NCBI RefSeq assembly: GCF_037176765.1
Contig: NC_090022.1
Span: forward strand, 84,659,391-84,723,390
Direction: 5' to 3'
Length of the DNA: 64,000 bases
DNA from: Anolis sagrei
Taxonomy: Eukaryota; Chordata; Lepidosauria; Squamata; Anolidae
Part shown: positions 22,020 to 32,238 of the stretch, in pieces
How positions within the stretch are numbered: position 1 is the first letter of the stretch
Layout: the number at the start of each line of letters is the position of its first letter
Position numbers and translations under genes: made by a program
Notes under the pieces: generated by a model
Told to the model about the DNA's origin: nothing
The model's input: only the letters and a program-made list of their open reading frames with translations
The model's database searches: none

Positions 22020-23105
22020 ATGGAAACCATGGCTCTGCTAAGACATAGTGTGTTCACATGACCTTTATCTCACAGTAACCCTTTGTATGAATTGTCTCTG
22101 GAATCACAACCAGACCCCCTTCCTCTAATCTCCATAATGAACTGGGAGATGTGAGGGAAGCACAAAATGTCTTTGAGTCAGAGTTTCTAGGTCTATTTCC
22201 TAATTCCTGGATATTATCTGAGATATTGGTGGGAACAGCTTGGCTCTCATTCCTCAAGCACCCATTATAGACTTTACATTAACCCCATTTTTCCCACTGG
22301 AGACAGCCATTAAGTTAATCAAGGACTAATTATCCAAGACCACCCCTTTCAGATCCACACCCCTATCAGAGGCAGACCTTGAAATGGACTGACACTTCAA
22401 ATTCCCCAATGATACTTTATTGAATTTCCTGTCATACAAAGAGCCAACCAATGATGACATCCATGGAACCCTAAACCACTCAGAGAGCAAATCCTAGCTG
22501 GACCATTTCTGAGCCAATCAAGAGCTGGCATGGTTTTCTGGAATACCTATCAAATGAAATAAAAATGCTCTGTATTTTCATTTATGTTATGTCAGTGCTT
22601 TCTCCATTGACATCCTCTTTGGCAAATGAGAACAAACCTCTGTTTTTGCCTTCTACATGCCTGTGTCTGATTTGGCCTTCTGGGAAGCTAGACATGCCAG
22701 GCCGCCAAACCCATGGTTTTAGCAGAGTTGAAATCATTCAACAATGGGAAGACCTTAGAAGTACTACTTCAGGTGCCAAAATAACTTGACTTGGAATATG
22801 ATGTGCCTTAGCTTTGCTGTGGTTTCAGGTGCACATCTTTTTAAAAAAACCAGGCAGCAAAACATCCTGAGCTGGTCATGACCTAAATCATGAAGGAAGC
22901 AGTGGAGGTAAGAAACAAGCTTGACTGGAAAACACAAATGAGATGAAGAGGAACGAGTTCTATTGCTTTCCCTTGCCAGATGGGTCCTTGTGCCAGCAGG
23001 GTTGCCAAAGTGAACCGTTGATTCCTGTACCTTCAGTGGTTATGTAGAAGAGTTCATTCAGAAGATGTTTCTTGTTACCTGTTTGCATAACAAATTCCCT
23101 CTTTT
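22019..23105. other. No gene recognised
   Basis: No coding signal. Part of it (22260-22620) has a vaguely LTR-like look but lacks paired ends (see rejected items). Confidence 0.35.
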
Positions 23106-23398
23106 CAGGCCCGTAGCCAGGATTTTGATTCGGGGGGGGGGGGGAGGGTGTTGAGTTTGATGGGGGGGGGGGGGGGGGGGGACTGAGTCTGAGTGAAAGA
23201 GGGTCTACCCTAGCAAACCTTTTGTATCGTTACCTCAATACCCCCATGCATATGAGATATATTGAGCATGGTGATCAGATCATGATATGAATAAACATAA
23301 CAGTTTAAATAATGTACCAGTAAGGCCTTTTTGCAGACCAGTATGAGAATTTGGGGGGGGGGGGCTGAAGCCCCCAAAGCCCCCCCCCCCCGGGCTAC
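23106..23398. mobile_element. Non-autonomous hAT-type element ('CAGGCCCGTAGCCAGG' family), copy 2
   Basis: Starts CAGGCCCGTAGCCAGGATTT and carries the same interior as copy 1 in the opposite orientation (AGTCTGAGTGAAAGAGGGTC, GATCATGATATGAATAAACA). The right end is decayed at GGGCTACAT, so no clear target-site duplication is visible. Confidence 0.8.
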
Positions 23399-23484
23399 AT
23401 CTTCTACACAAGGCATAGGACCACTTTCCAGGTTTCACTCTGACAATCCTAGAAAGAGAAGGAACCTTGGCTTAGAGCCAAAGA

Positions 23485-23553
23485 GCCACTCCCCAAAGTC
23501 AGACATGAGTAGACTTAATGTCAGGGGAAAATCTTTACCTTTACCTTATGGTC
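23485..23553 (+). mobile_element. SINE family A, 3' remnant
   Basis: CAGACATGAGTAGACTTAAT then GTCAGGGGAAAATCTTTACC is the terminal part of family A. Confidence 0.7.
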
Positions 23554-24396
23554 AGAAAGCTGAAAATCTGTTTAAAGAACAGCATAGCATATAGCTAATA
23601 GCTATGCTGGCTGGGTTTGCAAGGAGTTGCAATCCAAAAAAGTAACTTTTCTAGGTTCTGGCAGCTCTGTCTCCCTTCAGCTTTTGGGGATGTGCAGACC
23701 AGCCTGATTAAAGTGATCCCCAGCGAAGTTTCCCCAGTGCTCTTCAGACAACCCCGCACATTGGACACTGTGAAAATGCCTTTGAAATTATTTACAGCCA
23801 GCTAATTTAACAGGTCCTCCCCTCCCAGCAGCAACAACTGTATACATTCCCTTGGACTCCTTCCAGGCAGGCCTTGGCCATTCTTCTGGCTGAGGGAAGG
23901 GCTTGGAGGGCTGTAACCCAATCTTGCCTGGGCCCCCTGATTGAAATGGCAACATTTTAAAAACAAACATGGGCTGTAACTGAAGGCTGTAACCACAACA
24001 CTCCCTGCCATGCTGCTGCCCCGAAAGCAGGAAGGCCGCCCTATCAACAGAGCCCAACATGGTTACCGTATTACAGCTAACACTGGGCTACTCCCCAGCA
24101 CAGGCGGCCAGAGGGCTGGAAAAGCACGATCCTGAAGGGTGACCCTGGTGGCAGAGCCAAACCCACAGGAGCCGCAAGACCAGCTGCAGTTCCTTCCCTC
24201 AAATCTGGGTCGGAATTAAGCACGGCATGGGCACGGAAATGGAAAATTGCCCGTGCAGTGGGACACATTCCTTTGGCCACTGCTAAGATTCCCCCACACT
24301 GAGGTTGGAAAGCTTACTTTTTAACTATCATTCCCAAAATCTACCTGGCGTGTTGGCTATGGGATTCTGGGAACTGCAGTCCAAAAAAGCCATAGA
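23554..24396. other. No gene recognised; moderately GC-rich
   Basis: 23800-24270 is richer in GC than its surroundings and has overlapping short frames on the minus strand, but none resembles a known protein. 24290-24390 contains a decayed hAT-MITE (GGGATTCTGGGAACTGCAGT). Confidence 0.35.
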
Positions 24397-24882
24397 TTAA
24401 TGTGTTGTCGAAGCCTTTTCTGGCCAGAATCACTAGGTTGCTGTGAGTTTTCCGAGGTGTTTGGCCATGTTCCAGAAGCATTCTCTCATGACATTTCACC
24501 TACATCTATGGCAGGCATCCTCAGAGAGTGTGTGGTCTGTTGGAAACTAGGCAATTGGGGTTTATACAATATATCTGTGGAATGCCCAGGGTGGGAGAAA
24601 GAACTCTTGTCTGTTAGAGACAAGTGTGAAGGATTCTCCCAGGCAGAAAACAGCCAGACTTTGAAGCTGCTAGGCTATTAAAGGCTAATCAAGCTGGCCA
24701 ACTGCAACATTAAATAGCCTTGCAGCTTCAAGGTCTGACTGCTTACTGCCTAAGGGAATCCTTTGTTGGGAGGTTTTAGCTGGCCCTGATTGTTTCCCCT
24801 GGAATTGCAGGCAAAATGTCAGGAGAGAATGCTTCTGTAACATGGTCATACAGCCCAAAAAACTCACAGCAACCCAGCCATA
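24397..24882. mobile_element. Penelope-like fragments arranged as a large imperfect palindrome
   Basis: 24397-24625 is the 3' terminal part on the minus strand (TGTGTTGTCGAAGCC..., GACATTTCACCTACATC). 24628-24710 is an upstream part on the plus strand (AGCCAGACTTTGAAGCTGC). 24711-24800 is that same part on the minus strand (GCAGCTTCAAGGTCTGACTG). 24801-24882 is the terminal part on the plus strand (GTCAGGAGAGAATGCTTCTG). The order is T', m, m', T, a foldback centred near 24710. Confidence 0.75.
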
Positions 24883-25073
24883 GATTAATTTATAAATGCC
24901 ACAGACCATCTGCATTCAAATAAAACAAGAACAATTTTTAGAAAGTATAACACAGAGTATATCATGTATAGATAAATAATGTTTTAAAAATTCAGTAGGA
25001 TTATCCCAACAGTTACTTTACCAAGCTCTGCTACCACATTATACTTGTTCAGGCTTCAGATCCAGGGTATATT

Positions 25074-25270
25074 GATTATTATTATTATTATTATTATTAT
25101 TATTTACTTATTTATACCCTGCTTTATCTTTCCTGAAGAAGTATCAGGTGGCATAACATACAAACTTAAGTGTATAATTTAAAATACAAAAAATGCAAAT
25201 GTTAAAACAGCATTAAATATAAGCACGAATTAAAAAATCAGTTAAAACCATTAAAATACATTCAGTGGTT
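25074..25270 (-). mobile_element. L2 3'-tail fragment after an (ATT)n run
   Basis: (ATT)n then TTTACTTATTTATACCCTGC and a decayed inverse L2 3' UTR, followed by A-rich sequence of the kind seen after other L2 tails (AAACAGCATTAAATATAAG). Confidence 0.5.
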
Positions 25271-25302
25271 CAATATACCAGAACAGCATGGTATACTAAA
25301 AC

Positions 25303-25386
25303 TGCAATCCTATAATGTACATATCTGAGAACAAGCCCACCGAACTTGATGGGACTTATTTCTGACTAGAACATAGGATTGCCAGG
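25303..25386. repeat. Short palindromic MITE ('GCAATCCTAT' family)
   Basis: GCAATCCTATAATGTACATA ... GAACATAGGATTGC. The core is AACTTGATGGGACTTATTTC. Related pieces lie at 40190-40220/40559-40600 and 48220-48270. Confidence 0.55.
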
Positions 25387-25539
25387 CAAGAGAACAGGCT
25401 CAGCAGTTCAATGTCTAGTATTTAAGTCACGAAGTCTACTCATACCTTCTTTAAACTGGGCCTACCATAGTCGTAAGAGTGTTGGAGGTCCAGGTTCAAG
25501 TTCCTGCAGAGTCAATATATTTGAGACCATCTCTGCTAT

Positions 25540-25578
<39 letters not shown>

Positions 25579-25580
25579 TA
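25540..25580. repeat. (GATA)n microsatellite
   Basis: About nine tandem TAGA units. Confidence 0.95.
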
Positions 25581-26014
25581 GATATACAAATAAATCAGGC
25601 AAAGAATGATCAACCAAACTGTCCAAACCTTTGCTAAATGTTGGAGGAGTCCAGGGGATTTAGGAAGCATCTGGGAAGTGCAAAGAAAAAAGCTTGGGAC
25701 CACATCTTGTTTTATTTGGGTCACACTTCTTTTTTACCTGTTTTGCAGAAATGGTAAAAGATGGCTGGGGACAGCCAGAAACCACTGAATGACGGCTGCT
25801 TGAGTTTCAGACTGCCCAAATTGGGTGGGATCATTGCCTTTATGAGAACAGCAGGTGAACATTAGCAAGTAGTCCAGTTGCCTAATCATCACATTTTGAA
25901 AAGCTTTTCCCCTGTTGGAAATAACAACCTTCTACAAGCCTCCTATACTAGTTATTTGTTATGTATATAATTGAGATTGCTTACTATATATATTGTATGT
26001 GTGCATGTATATAC
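25581..26014. other. No gene recognised
   Basis: No recognised element or gene. Confidence 0.35.
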
Positions 26015-27025
26015 ACACTAGCGGTACGCGCCAGGCATTCCTGTGGCCAACCTTCCCTCTTTCTCTCCTCCTTTCTTTCTCTCCTTCCTTCCCTCTCCCC
26101 CCCCCCCCCCCACTTTCCTTTCCCCTTCCCTTCCTTTCTTCTCTACCTATTCTTGGACTGCAACTACCAGCAGTCCTCCTTATCGATTAATCTACCTACC
26201 TATCTATCTTTATCTAATCTATCAAAGAAATCCAAGGAGACAAAAGCTTGCAGCTTGGAAGCAGTGCATCTGGGTCATCCTCCTCTCCTAAAGGGTCTGG
26301 TCTAGGCAGGGCCGTAGCCAGAAATCTTTTTGGGGAGGGGGTTGAAAATTTTGCGGGGGTGGGGTTGAAACCTGCCTCCTAGCTCACACTGAAGCAAAGA
26401 GCATAGCAGGGGGCAGAGCAGCCTTCAATAGCCTGCAGCTCCACCCTGTCAACCACCTCCACCAACTCTGGCCTCCTTAATGAGAGTATTCAACACAAAC
26501 ACACCCAACTTGCTTGCTTCACTACATTGGCTATTCCAGCAAGTAATGACAGCGTGAATAAATTGTCAATATTTGCTTGAGATAGTGCTTGCAGTTCTGG
26601 AGGGACTCTTAATTTTTTGCATCTCATAGACTTAGCATGGGGATTTGGTTAATCAGTTAAAATTCATGAGTAAACCAGGTTTTTTAAAAAAAATCTGAAA
26701 CATTTCGGGGGGGGGGGGTTGAACCCCTAAAACCACCCCCTCGCTACAGGCCTGGGTCTAGGGGATGCTGGGAGCTGTAGTCCAGAAGAGGGTGTGAATA
26801 TGCTATTGTGTGTTTTGTTTGCCAGGGGCAGGGGGAGTTGTTTTATGCATGTGCTGTAGTGTCTTTTTGCTTTTTTGGCTTTTTAAGTCCCTTCCACTAT
26901 GTTTTTCAGTGTTTTTATGAGTGATGGTCACTTGTTGGTCTGATAGGTGCATTGTGTCCAGATTTCGTGTAAATTCGTCCCGTGGTGTGTGAGTGTTTGT
27001 GTAAATATGTAGTTTTTCCCTTAAC
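26015..27025 (+). mobile_element. Unclassified 'ACTAGCCGTCCCC' family repeat, copy 2, interrupted by a hAT element
   Basis: Begins ACTAGCGGTACGCGCCAGGC. The 3' half has TTTTTATGAGTGATGGTCAC and TCGTGTAAATTCGTCC. The interior is pyrimidine-rich (26050-26150) and differs from copy 1. The hAT element 26307-26754 lies inside. Confidence 0.55.
26307..26754. mobile_element. Non-autonomous hAT-type element ('CAGGCCCGTAGCCAGG' family), copy 3
   Basis: Termini CAGGGCCGTAGCC and CGCTACAGGCCTG. The exact 8-bp target-site duplication is GGTCTAGG at 26299-26306 and 26755-26762. The interior is longer and unlike copies 1 and 2 except for the poly-G runs. Confidence 0.9.
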
Positions 27026-27983
27026 TCTTATGTTGTTAGAGGTTGGGGGGGGGGGGGGGGGACTACTGACTATGTGACCAGATCTTAGAATGTTCAGAGA
27101 CTCGATTTTAGAATCTGTTTGAATCAGAAGTCAGATGGAGTCAGTTAAGTCAATTAGAAATCAGTTGAGTTTTGAGTCAGTTTGAGTTAGAAGTCAGTTG
27201 AGTTGGTTGATGTCGGTTAGAGCTGGAGTATAGTCAGTATACTGCTGTGAGATGTTCAGTTGATATATGAGTCTGTTTGCAGCAGTAGTACTGTAAAGTT
27301 TGAAGTTTCTATTATTCAGTTAACATGAAACCAATAAGAAATGTACCTGTATGTTAAATACATGAAGTTTGTAAGTAAATAAATTATGTTAACATTTAAC
27401 GAAGACTACTCATTTTTTGGTCTCGTGAGAGCATGATTGGAAAGCAATATATTTCATGGTACCTCTCAATGGGAGAGTTTTTGGGCAATTTAAATAACAC
27501 TTCTGAAGATCTGCTATATATTTTGTATATTGGCATATCTTTGTTCCTAACAGTTTAAAGAAATAACCAGGGATAACATTCTAACAGCTGAGAAACCTAA
27601 ATTGCATTACATGAATACTAGTGGATATTTACCACTAAGGAGAAGGTTGACTCAAGTGAATTTTTAACTCTTCTCAGGAAGATCATACTTTACAAATTGT
27701 TATAATTATTCCAAATAGTATGAATACCAATTAACCTCCAAAAGGGTCACACTTCCAAAAGGCTTGGGAGGTTCCTGGTTTTCCCAGTATCCCCCCTGAA
27801 GGAAGGAGCCTTTAAAGGTATATGAGTAGGCCAGTCTTTTATATCTTTTTCCTTATCAGTTGGCACCAAAACATATAGGATCACTTAAATCTGCAACTCC
27901 CATCAGTAGACAGTAGTCAAGGATGATAGAAGTTATAGTCTAGCAACATCTGCAGCACCATGCATTCCTCTGATCCAAACTTA
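27026..27983. other. No gene recognised; degenerate short-period repeat
   Basis: 27110-27240 repeats variants of AGTCAGTTGAGTT. A poly-G run is at 27045. No coding signal. Confidence 0.45.
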
Positions 27984-28110
27984 CCGTATATACTCAAGTA
28001 TAAGCCCACTCAAATATAAGCTGAGGCACCCAATATTACCACAAAAAACCAGGAAAACTTATTGATGCGAGTATAAGCCTAGAGTTGGAAATGCAGGAGC
28101 TACTGGTATA
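27984..28110. repeat. 'GTATATACTCAAGTATAAGCC' MITE-like repeat
   Basis: CCGTATATACTCAAGTATAA and TGCGAGTATAAGCC with GCTGAGGCACCCAATATTAC between them. Same family as 2585-2665. Confidence 0.55.
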
Positions 28111-28174
28111 TTTTAAAATGAAATTACATTAATTGAGGCATACAGCTTCTCCTGTCTTCTCAGCACAGCAATCC

Positions 28175-28435
28175 GGTGGCGCAGTGGGTTAAATCCCTGT
28201 GCCTTCAGGACTGAAGACCGACAGGTCACAGGTTCGAATCTGGGGAGAGGTGAATGAGCTCCCTCTATCAGCTCCAGCTCCTCATGCGGGGACATGAGAG
28301 AAGCCTCCCACAAGGATGATGAAACATCAAATCATCCGGGCGTCCCCTGGGCAATGTTCTTGCAGACAGCCAATTCTCTCACACCAGAAGCAACTTGCAG
28401 TTTCTCAGGTCGCTCCTGACACGACAAAAAACCCC
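28175..28435 (+). mobile_element. tRNA-derived SINE, family B, with target-site duplication
   Basis: Head GGTGGCGCAGTGGGTTAAAT, B-box GGTTCGAATCTGG, body GGACATGAGAGAAGCCTCCC, tail GTCGCTCCTGACACGACAAA. Flanked by CACAGCAATCC (28164-28174) and CACAGCAACCC (28436-28446). Confidence 0.9.
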
Positions 28436-28446
28436 CACAGCAACCC

Positions 28447-29239
28447 AGCTGGGTTGCTGTGCCAAGAGAAGAGGCCACGCGCCTTCCTCTCCTCTGTCGG
28501 CACAGAGATCCAGCTGTGCTGAAAAAGGAGGAGGCATGCAAGTGGTAGAAGTATATACAGTCCTCAAAATATAAATAGCTTCACAGCATCAGCTACTGTC
28601 TGCCAGTCGGCTTATGTCAAAATAAGGGCTAATTGGATAGCAACCATGCAAACATGCATGTCTATAAGAGTATATGCATAAACTGGAGCAGGATGCAGAT
28701 GAAGATGAGAAAGAGACATAGCAATGATTTCAATTCATATATAAAATTGTCTCCCAGTTTAGTTCCTAGTTTGGAAAAGCAAGACTATGGCACAATTACT
28801 TCCCTTGGGGTTTACCAAGCTGACTGCAGATGTGGGTATAGGCGAATAATATATAAACACATAACCCAAAAGTCATGAAGTAAGGGCTCTAGGTCTGTCA
28901 AATCTGCCTTAGGGCAAAATCCATGCTTTGCCTTAACAGCTCTAGTATATAAATCATGAAATTATCACTTCTGGCTGTAATATTTTTTTTCAGCATTAAC
29001 TTTAAAATCTCCCAGTTTCTCTGACCTTCTCCCACCTTCTCCTTGGCTTCCTTCAGTTGCTGCAAACCAAGCCTAAAGTGCGACTGTTGTTCACACTCAG
29101 TTAACTCAATGGGAGGAGAGGAGAAGGCAGCATTTTGCCCTTCCCAGTAAGCTCCAGCAAAAGAAAGCTGCCGCAGGATCTCCTAGCTTGTGTGTTTTTC
29201 GTCACTGATCACTTTTACCATCTTGACTACGCACGTGCC
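28447..29239. other. No gene recognised
   Basis: A trace of the 28000-type MITE is possible at 28555-28615. Nothing else. Confidence 0.35.
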
Positions 29240-29330
29240 TGTTTTAATCTGTGAAATGCTGTGGGGCGGGGGATTGTGTGTCAAATTGGGAGTAGCGGTA
29301 TACAAGTTAAATAAATAAATAAATAAGTTG
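29240..29330 (+). mobile_element. L2 3'-tail fragment
   Basis: GGGAGTAGCGGTATACAAGT followed by (AAAT)n. Confidence 0.65.
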
Positions 29331-29339
29331 TTCTCTATT

Positions 29340-29465
29340 TATGGCAAACCTAAGGTCTTGGCAAGATTTGTTCAGAGGAGAGACTTAAGGCATGCTTTTG
29401 CCTTCTTCTAAGGATGAGAGAGTGTGAATGTCCATAACTCAATGAGTCATCTGAGTCATAGGGTT
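29340..29465 (-). mobile_element. Sauria-type SINE fragment
   Basis: In reverse: TTATGGCAAACCTAAGGTCT, TTGGCAAGATTTGTTCAGAG, GCCTTCTTCTAAGGATGAG, GAGTGTGAATG. Confidence 0.6.
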
Positions 29466-29900
29466 TACTGTGTATACTACAGTTGGACAGGTTCATTCGG
29501 AAAAACCTGAAAGTCGTAAAAAACTTCCGATTTCTGAATTTCGAAGCAGTTTTGAACCATGCAGAAAAGGTGCATGTGTGGGGAGGGGGGATCCGAATTT
29601 GAATCACTTACCTTTTTTTTCAGAAATATTCCATAATGTTCGGATGTCTTCCAAGGTTATTTTAATTTTCACAACAATTAAGCAACTTTGGTAAAGCCTA
29701 AAAAGTTTTAAAATCTCATGCTTTTCCTCCCCTGGCGATGCAATGAGGGTGAGTTCGGCGTGTCTAAGCACAGCCATTGTTGTAGTTTGTGAAGGCCAGG
29801 CCCCCAATGGTAAAGATTGCAAAAGGCCCTGCTGTTAAACTACATTTCCCACACTGTTTTGCTGCTCATTAGCCAAAATGGCTGAAGGACCCCTATAGCT
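29466..29900. other. Unassigned stretch with TTCGGAA/TTTCGAA motifs
   Basis: 29490-29550 has repeated CCGAA/TTTCGAA-type words, as at the right end of the hAT element at 53749-54802 (GAATTAACGAAACGAAACC). It may be a decayed relative, but no ends or duplication were found. Confidence 0.3.
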
Positions 29901-30389
29901 GTCTGTAGCAGTCTTTGTCTAAATATAAAACAAACTGATTGAATCTACAAAGGTGTCTAAAGAAGGCAGCAAAGCAATAAGCAACTTTTGCAAAGCCAAG
30001 AGAACATAAACTGCTTAAAAACCAATCATTTCACTTTGGCCTGATTGCCATGAATAGGGCACTGGGGTAGCCAGCCACAGTCAGCCAGCCCTTTATGTCA
30101 GTAAGTAATGATAAAATAAAATGATTGATTGCATCTGCAAAAAGGAATAAACAGATGGATATGTCTTGATGGTTCCCTACAACTCAGTAAAGGAAGCAAA
30201 TGGACGTCAAGAGAGTTTGGATGGTGCCTTTCTGCCCAGAAGAAGGGGGTCAGTCCAGATGTCCCCTGATGAGGTCTGTACTATGATTTCTGTTCTCCAC
30301 CAATTTAACAGTTTGTTCCACACAGACAAAGTTTCTGGAGTAGAACAACTACTTTCAAAGTAAAGACCACACAATGAAACAGGAAATCA

Positions 30390-30789
30390 TCATCATCGTC
30401 ATTTAATAACTTATTAATTGCCCTCCATCCGAGAATGCTCCAGGCGATTTACAGCTAAATTACAAAAGATAAAATACATACATACAAAATTTAAAAATCA
30501 ACAGAGATCGAATGCTCTAGTAAAAAGCCAGGTCTTAAGTGCGAGAGTAAAAGGCCCTAAGTCACGCATGGCTCTCATGTAGGGCGGCAAGGAATTCCAC
30601 AAGGCAGGAGGGGCAGAAATAGAAAAAGCCCTGCGCCTGGTCCTTTCCAAGTGCACTTCTCTAGGACCCGGTATATGGAGTAAGTCACGTTGGGCTGGTC
30701 ATTGCGACCTCCGATGATGGGAGAAGGAGAGGCGGTCCCTAAGGTACGATGGACCCTGGCCGTAAAGAGTTTTAAAGGTCAAAATACTT
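30390..30789 (-). mobile_element. L2-type LINE 3' fragment
   Basis: Plus strand begins TTTAATAACTTATTAATTGC, then AGGCGATTTACAGCTAAATT (inverse 3' UTR), then a GC-richer part resembling the inverse C-terminal coding region (GGAATTCCACAAGGCAGGAG). Confidence 0.55.
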
Positions 30790-31265
30790 TCAAACCAGGA
30801 ACAGATTTTCTTTATTATTTAAAAAATGTTTTCTATAAAAACTTTGAAAATTCACCAAAAATCCATCTTTGGTTGAGTTCAGAATGCTCTTTATTTATTT
30901 TATTTATTTACGATATTTATAGCCTGCCTTTCTCAGCCATATGGCGACTCAAGGCGGGTTACAGATTGGCACAATTAGATGCCAGGCATTCATAAAAATG
31001 CCTTTAATTGTAGGTGAACTATAAATCCCAGCAACTACAACTCCCAAATGACAAAATTAATTCCCCCCAACCCCACCAGTATTCAGATTTGGGCGTATTG
31101 GGTATTTGTGCCAAATTTGGTACAGTGAATGAAAATGCTTCCCGTTCATCCGATAGTTTCATGACGATTCATAACAGTAGCAAAAGTCCAATTATGGAGT
31201 AGCAACGAAAATTATGGTTGGGGGTCCACACAACTCTATTAAAGGGTTGCAGCGTTAGGAAGGTT
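30790..31265 (-). mobile_element. SPIN-like hAT fragment split by an L2 tail
   Basis: 31165-31245 reads CATGACGATTCATAACAGTA, GTAGCAACGAAAATTATGGT, TGGGGGTCCAC, the terminal part of SPIN-type hAT elements. 31010-31160 has CAGCAACTACAACTCCCAAA and GGTATTTGTGCCAAATTTGG, shared with 33565-34730. An L2 3' tail (30890-31000, TTTATTTACGATATTTATAG) interrupts it. Confidence 0.65.
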
Positions 31266-31399
31266 GAAAACAACCCAAACTAGTGGTAATCCAGCGGCCC
31301 CAGCTTCCTGGCTCCCTCTTCTGGCCCCGATTGAAAGAGTCACCTTCTAATCTGACCAGCTGGAGTTTTGTTTTGTTTCGGTTTGGTTAAAAGAAAAAA

Positions 31400-31760
31400 A
31401 GAAAAGAAAGCCAGACAAGGAAGGGAGGGAGGGAGGGAAGTTTTCCGAGGCGCCCCTCTTCGGAGGCTTACGGCGTGCGAATGCCTAGAATGAAGTTCAA
31501 GTCGGCGGTTGGCAGGTTGAGCCAAGTTGGGGTTCTTGAGCAGGAGGCTGTCGCTGGATGGAGAGCCCCTCTTAGCCCTTGAGCCCCCTCGCGGAGTTCA
31601 CCCTCGCGGAGTTCAGGATGGGTTGCACGGGGAGCAAGAGGGGCTCCTGCTGCTGCTGCTGTGCTGCCCGGAGAAAGGTAAAGGGCACTACTCCAAGAGA
31701 TGGACGGGGGAGATACGGGGAGGGAGGGAGGCGGGCGTCCCATGTGTGGGACATTGGCGA
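31400..31760 (+). promoter_or_regulatory. CpG-rich promoter-like segment around exon 1
   Basis: CpG dinucleotides are dense here (for example GGCGCCCCTC, CTTACGGCGTGCGAATG, GTCGGCGGTTGG, CTCGCGGAG twice), in contrast to CpG-poor flanks. It spans the start codon at 31618. No clear TATA box is seen, as is common for CpG-island promoters. AGGG repeats lie at 31420-31440. The transcription start cannot be placed. Confidence 0.55.
31618..31677 (+). CDS. Host gene exon 1: acylation-type N-terminus of a coiled-coil protein (CCDC69-like candidate)
   Basis: The exon encodes MGCTGSKRGSCCCCCAARRK and ends AAG followed by the donor GTAAAG, phase 0. MGC is a classical N-myristoylation plus palmitoylation start, and the run of five Cys followed by basic residues fits membrane anchoring. 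The reading frame is open upstream too (from 31579), but I prefer this ATG because Gly2 is needed for myristoylation. It sits in a CpG-rich segment. Spliced to exons 2-4 (58475, 61577, 62945) it yields 124 residues of charged, coiled-coil-like protein. CCDC69, of the MTUS family, also starts MGC followed by basic residues and a coiled coil with an ERHQKDITRILQQHEEE-like stretch. Exon 3 has EKHTNKITTLQQQQQEE at a comparable place. The identity is inference. The ~26.8-kb intron 1 is full of transposons. Confidence 0.6.
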
Positions 31761-32049
31761 TGCCTTGCTCCCAAAGTCTGGTGGGGAGAAGCTCAGGGAC
31801 TCAGGCAGACCCTCCCACTCACTTCCCAGACAAAGAGGTTCCTTTCAAACTCGGATCCGAAAGTTGAGCGACTTGCAGAAAGTGGCCCGGAGAGCAGAGA
31901 CCTCTTCTTCTGCAGCCGGCTCTCTGTCTAGCTCCCCGCCCTGTGCATGGCTGTCGCTGCCAAAAAGGACTGGGGAAGAAGAGGGGTGCGCCTACACCGT
32001 GGAATGAATGCAGTTTGACGCCGCTTTAACTGTGTTACGGAATCACAGA
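31678..32049. other. Start of intron 1; MITE trace
   Basis: GC-rich 5' end of intron 1. The open frame continuing to 32007 is read-through of exon 1 past its donor and is not taken as coding. 31995-32035 (CTACACCGTGGAATGAATGC, AGTTTGACG) is a fragment of the GCATCTACACTG MITE family. Confidence 0.4.
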
Positions 32050-32238
32050 ATGCTGTAGGGAGGCACTAGCACTCCTTAGACTCACAGAGTTGGAAGAGAT
32101 CTCCTGACCCACCCAGTCCAACCCCCTGCCAAGAAGCAGGAAAATTGCATCAAAGCACCCTTGACAGATGGCCATCCAGCCTCTGTTCAAAAGAAGAGCT
32201 TCCACCACACTCCGGGGCAGAGAGTTCCACTGCTAAAC
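32050..32238 (-). mobile_element. CR1 LINE 3' end
   Basis: Reverse of CR1: CACAGAGTTGGAAGAGATCT, CCAGTCCAACCCCCTGCCAA, GATGGCCATCCAGCCTCTGT, AGAGTTCCACTGC. Confidence 0.8.

Noticed and set aside
22260-22620. LTR-like look (AATAAA followed by a CTCTGTATTTT stretch)
   Set aside because: No TG/CA paired ends, no second copy and no target-site duplication seen; left unassigned.
23788-24280. Overlapping minus-strand frames in a GC-richer segment
   Set aside because: Two frames overlap, neither has a recognisable motif, and no exon borders are evident.
27040-27480. Short-period AGTCAGTTGAGTT repeats followed by a sequence faintly like a primer-binding site
   Set aside because: Too short and without paired ends or internal genes; not called as a retroelement.
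31678-32007. Continuation of the exon 1 frame to 32007
   Set aside because: A good donor (AAG/GTAAAG) and phase-matched downstream exons favour splicing. The extension is low-complexity and overlaps a MITE fragment at its end.
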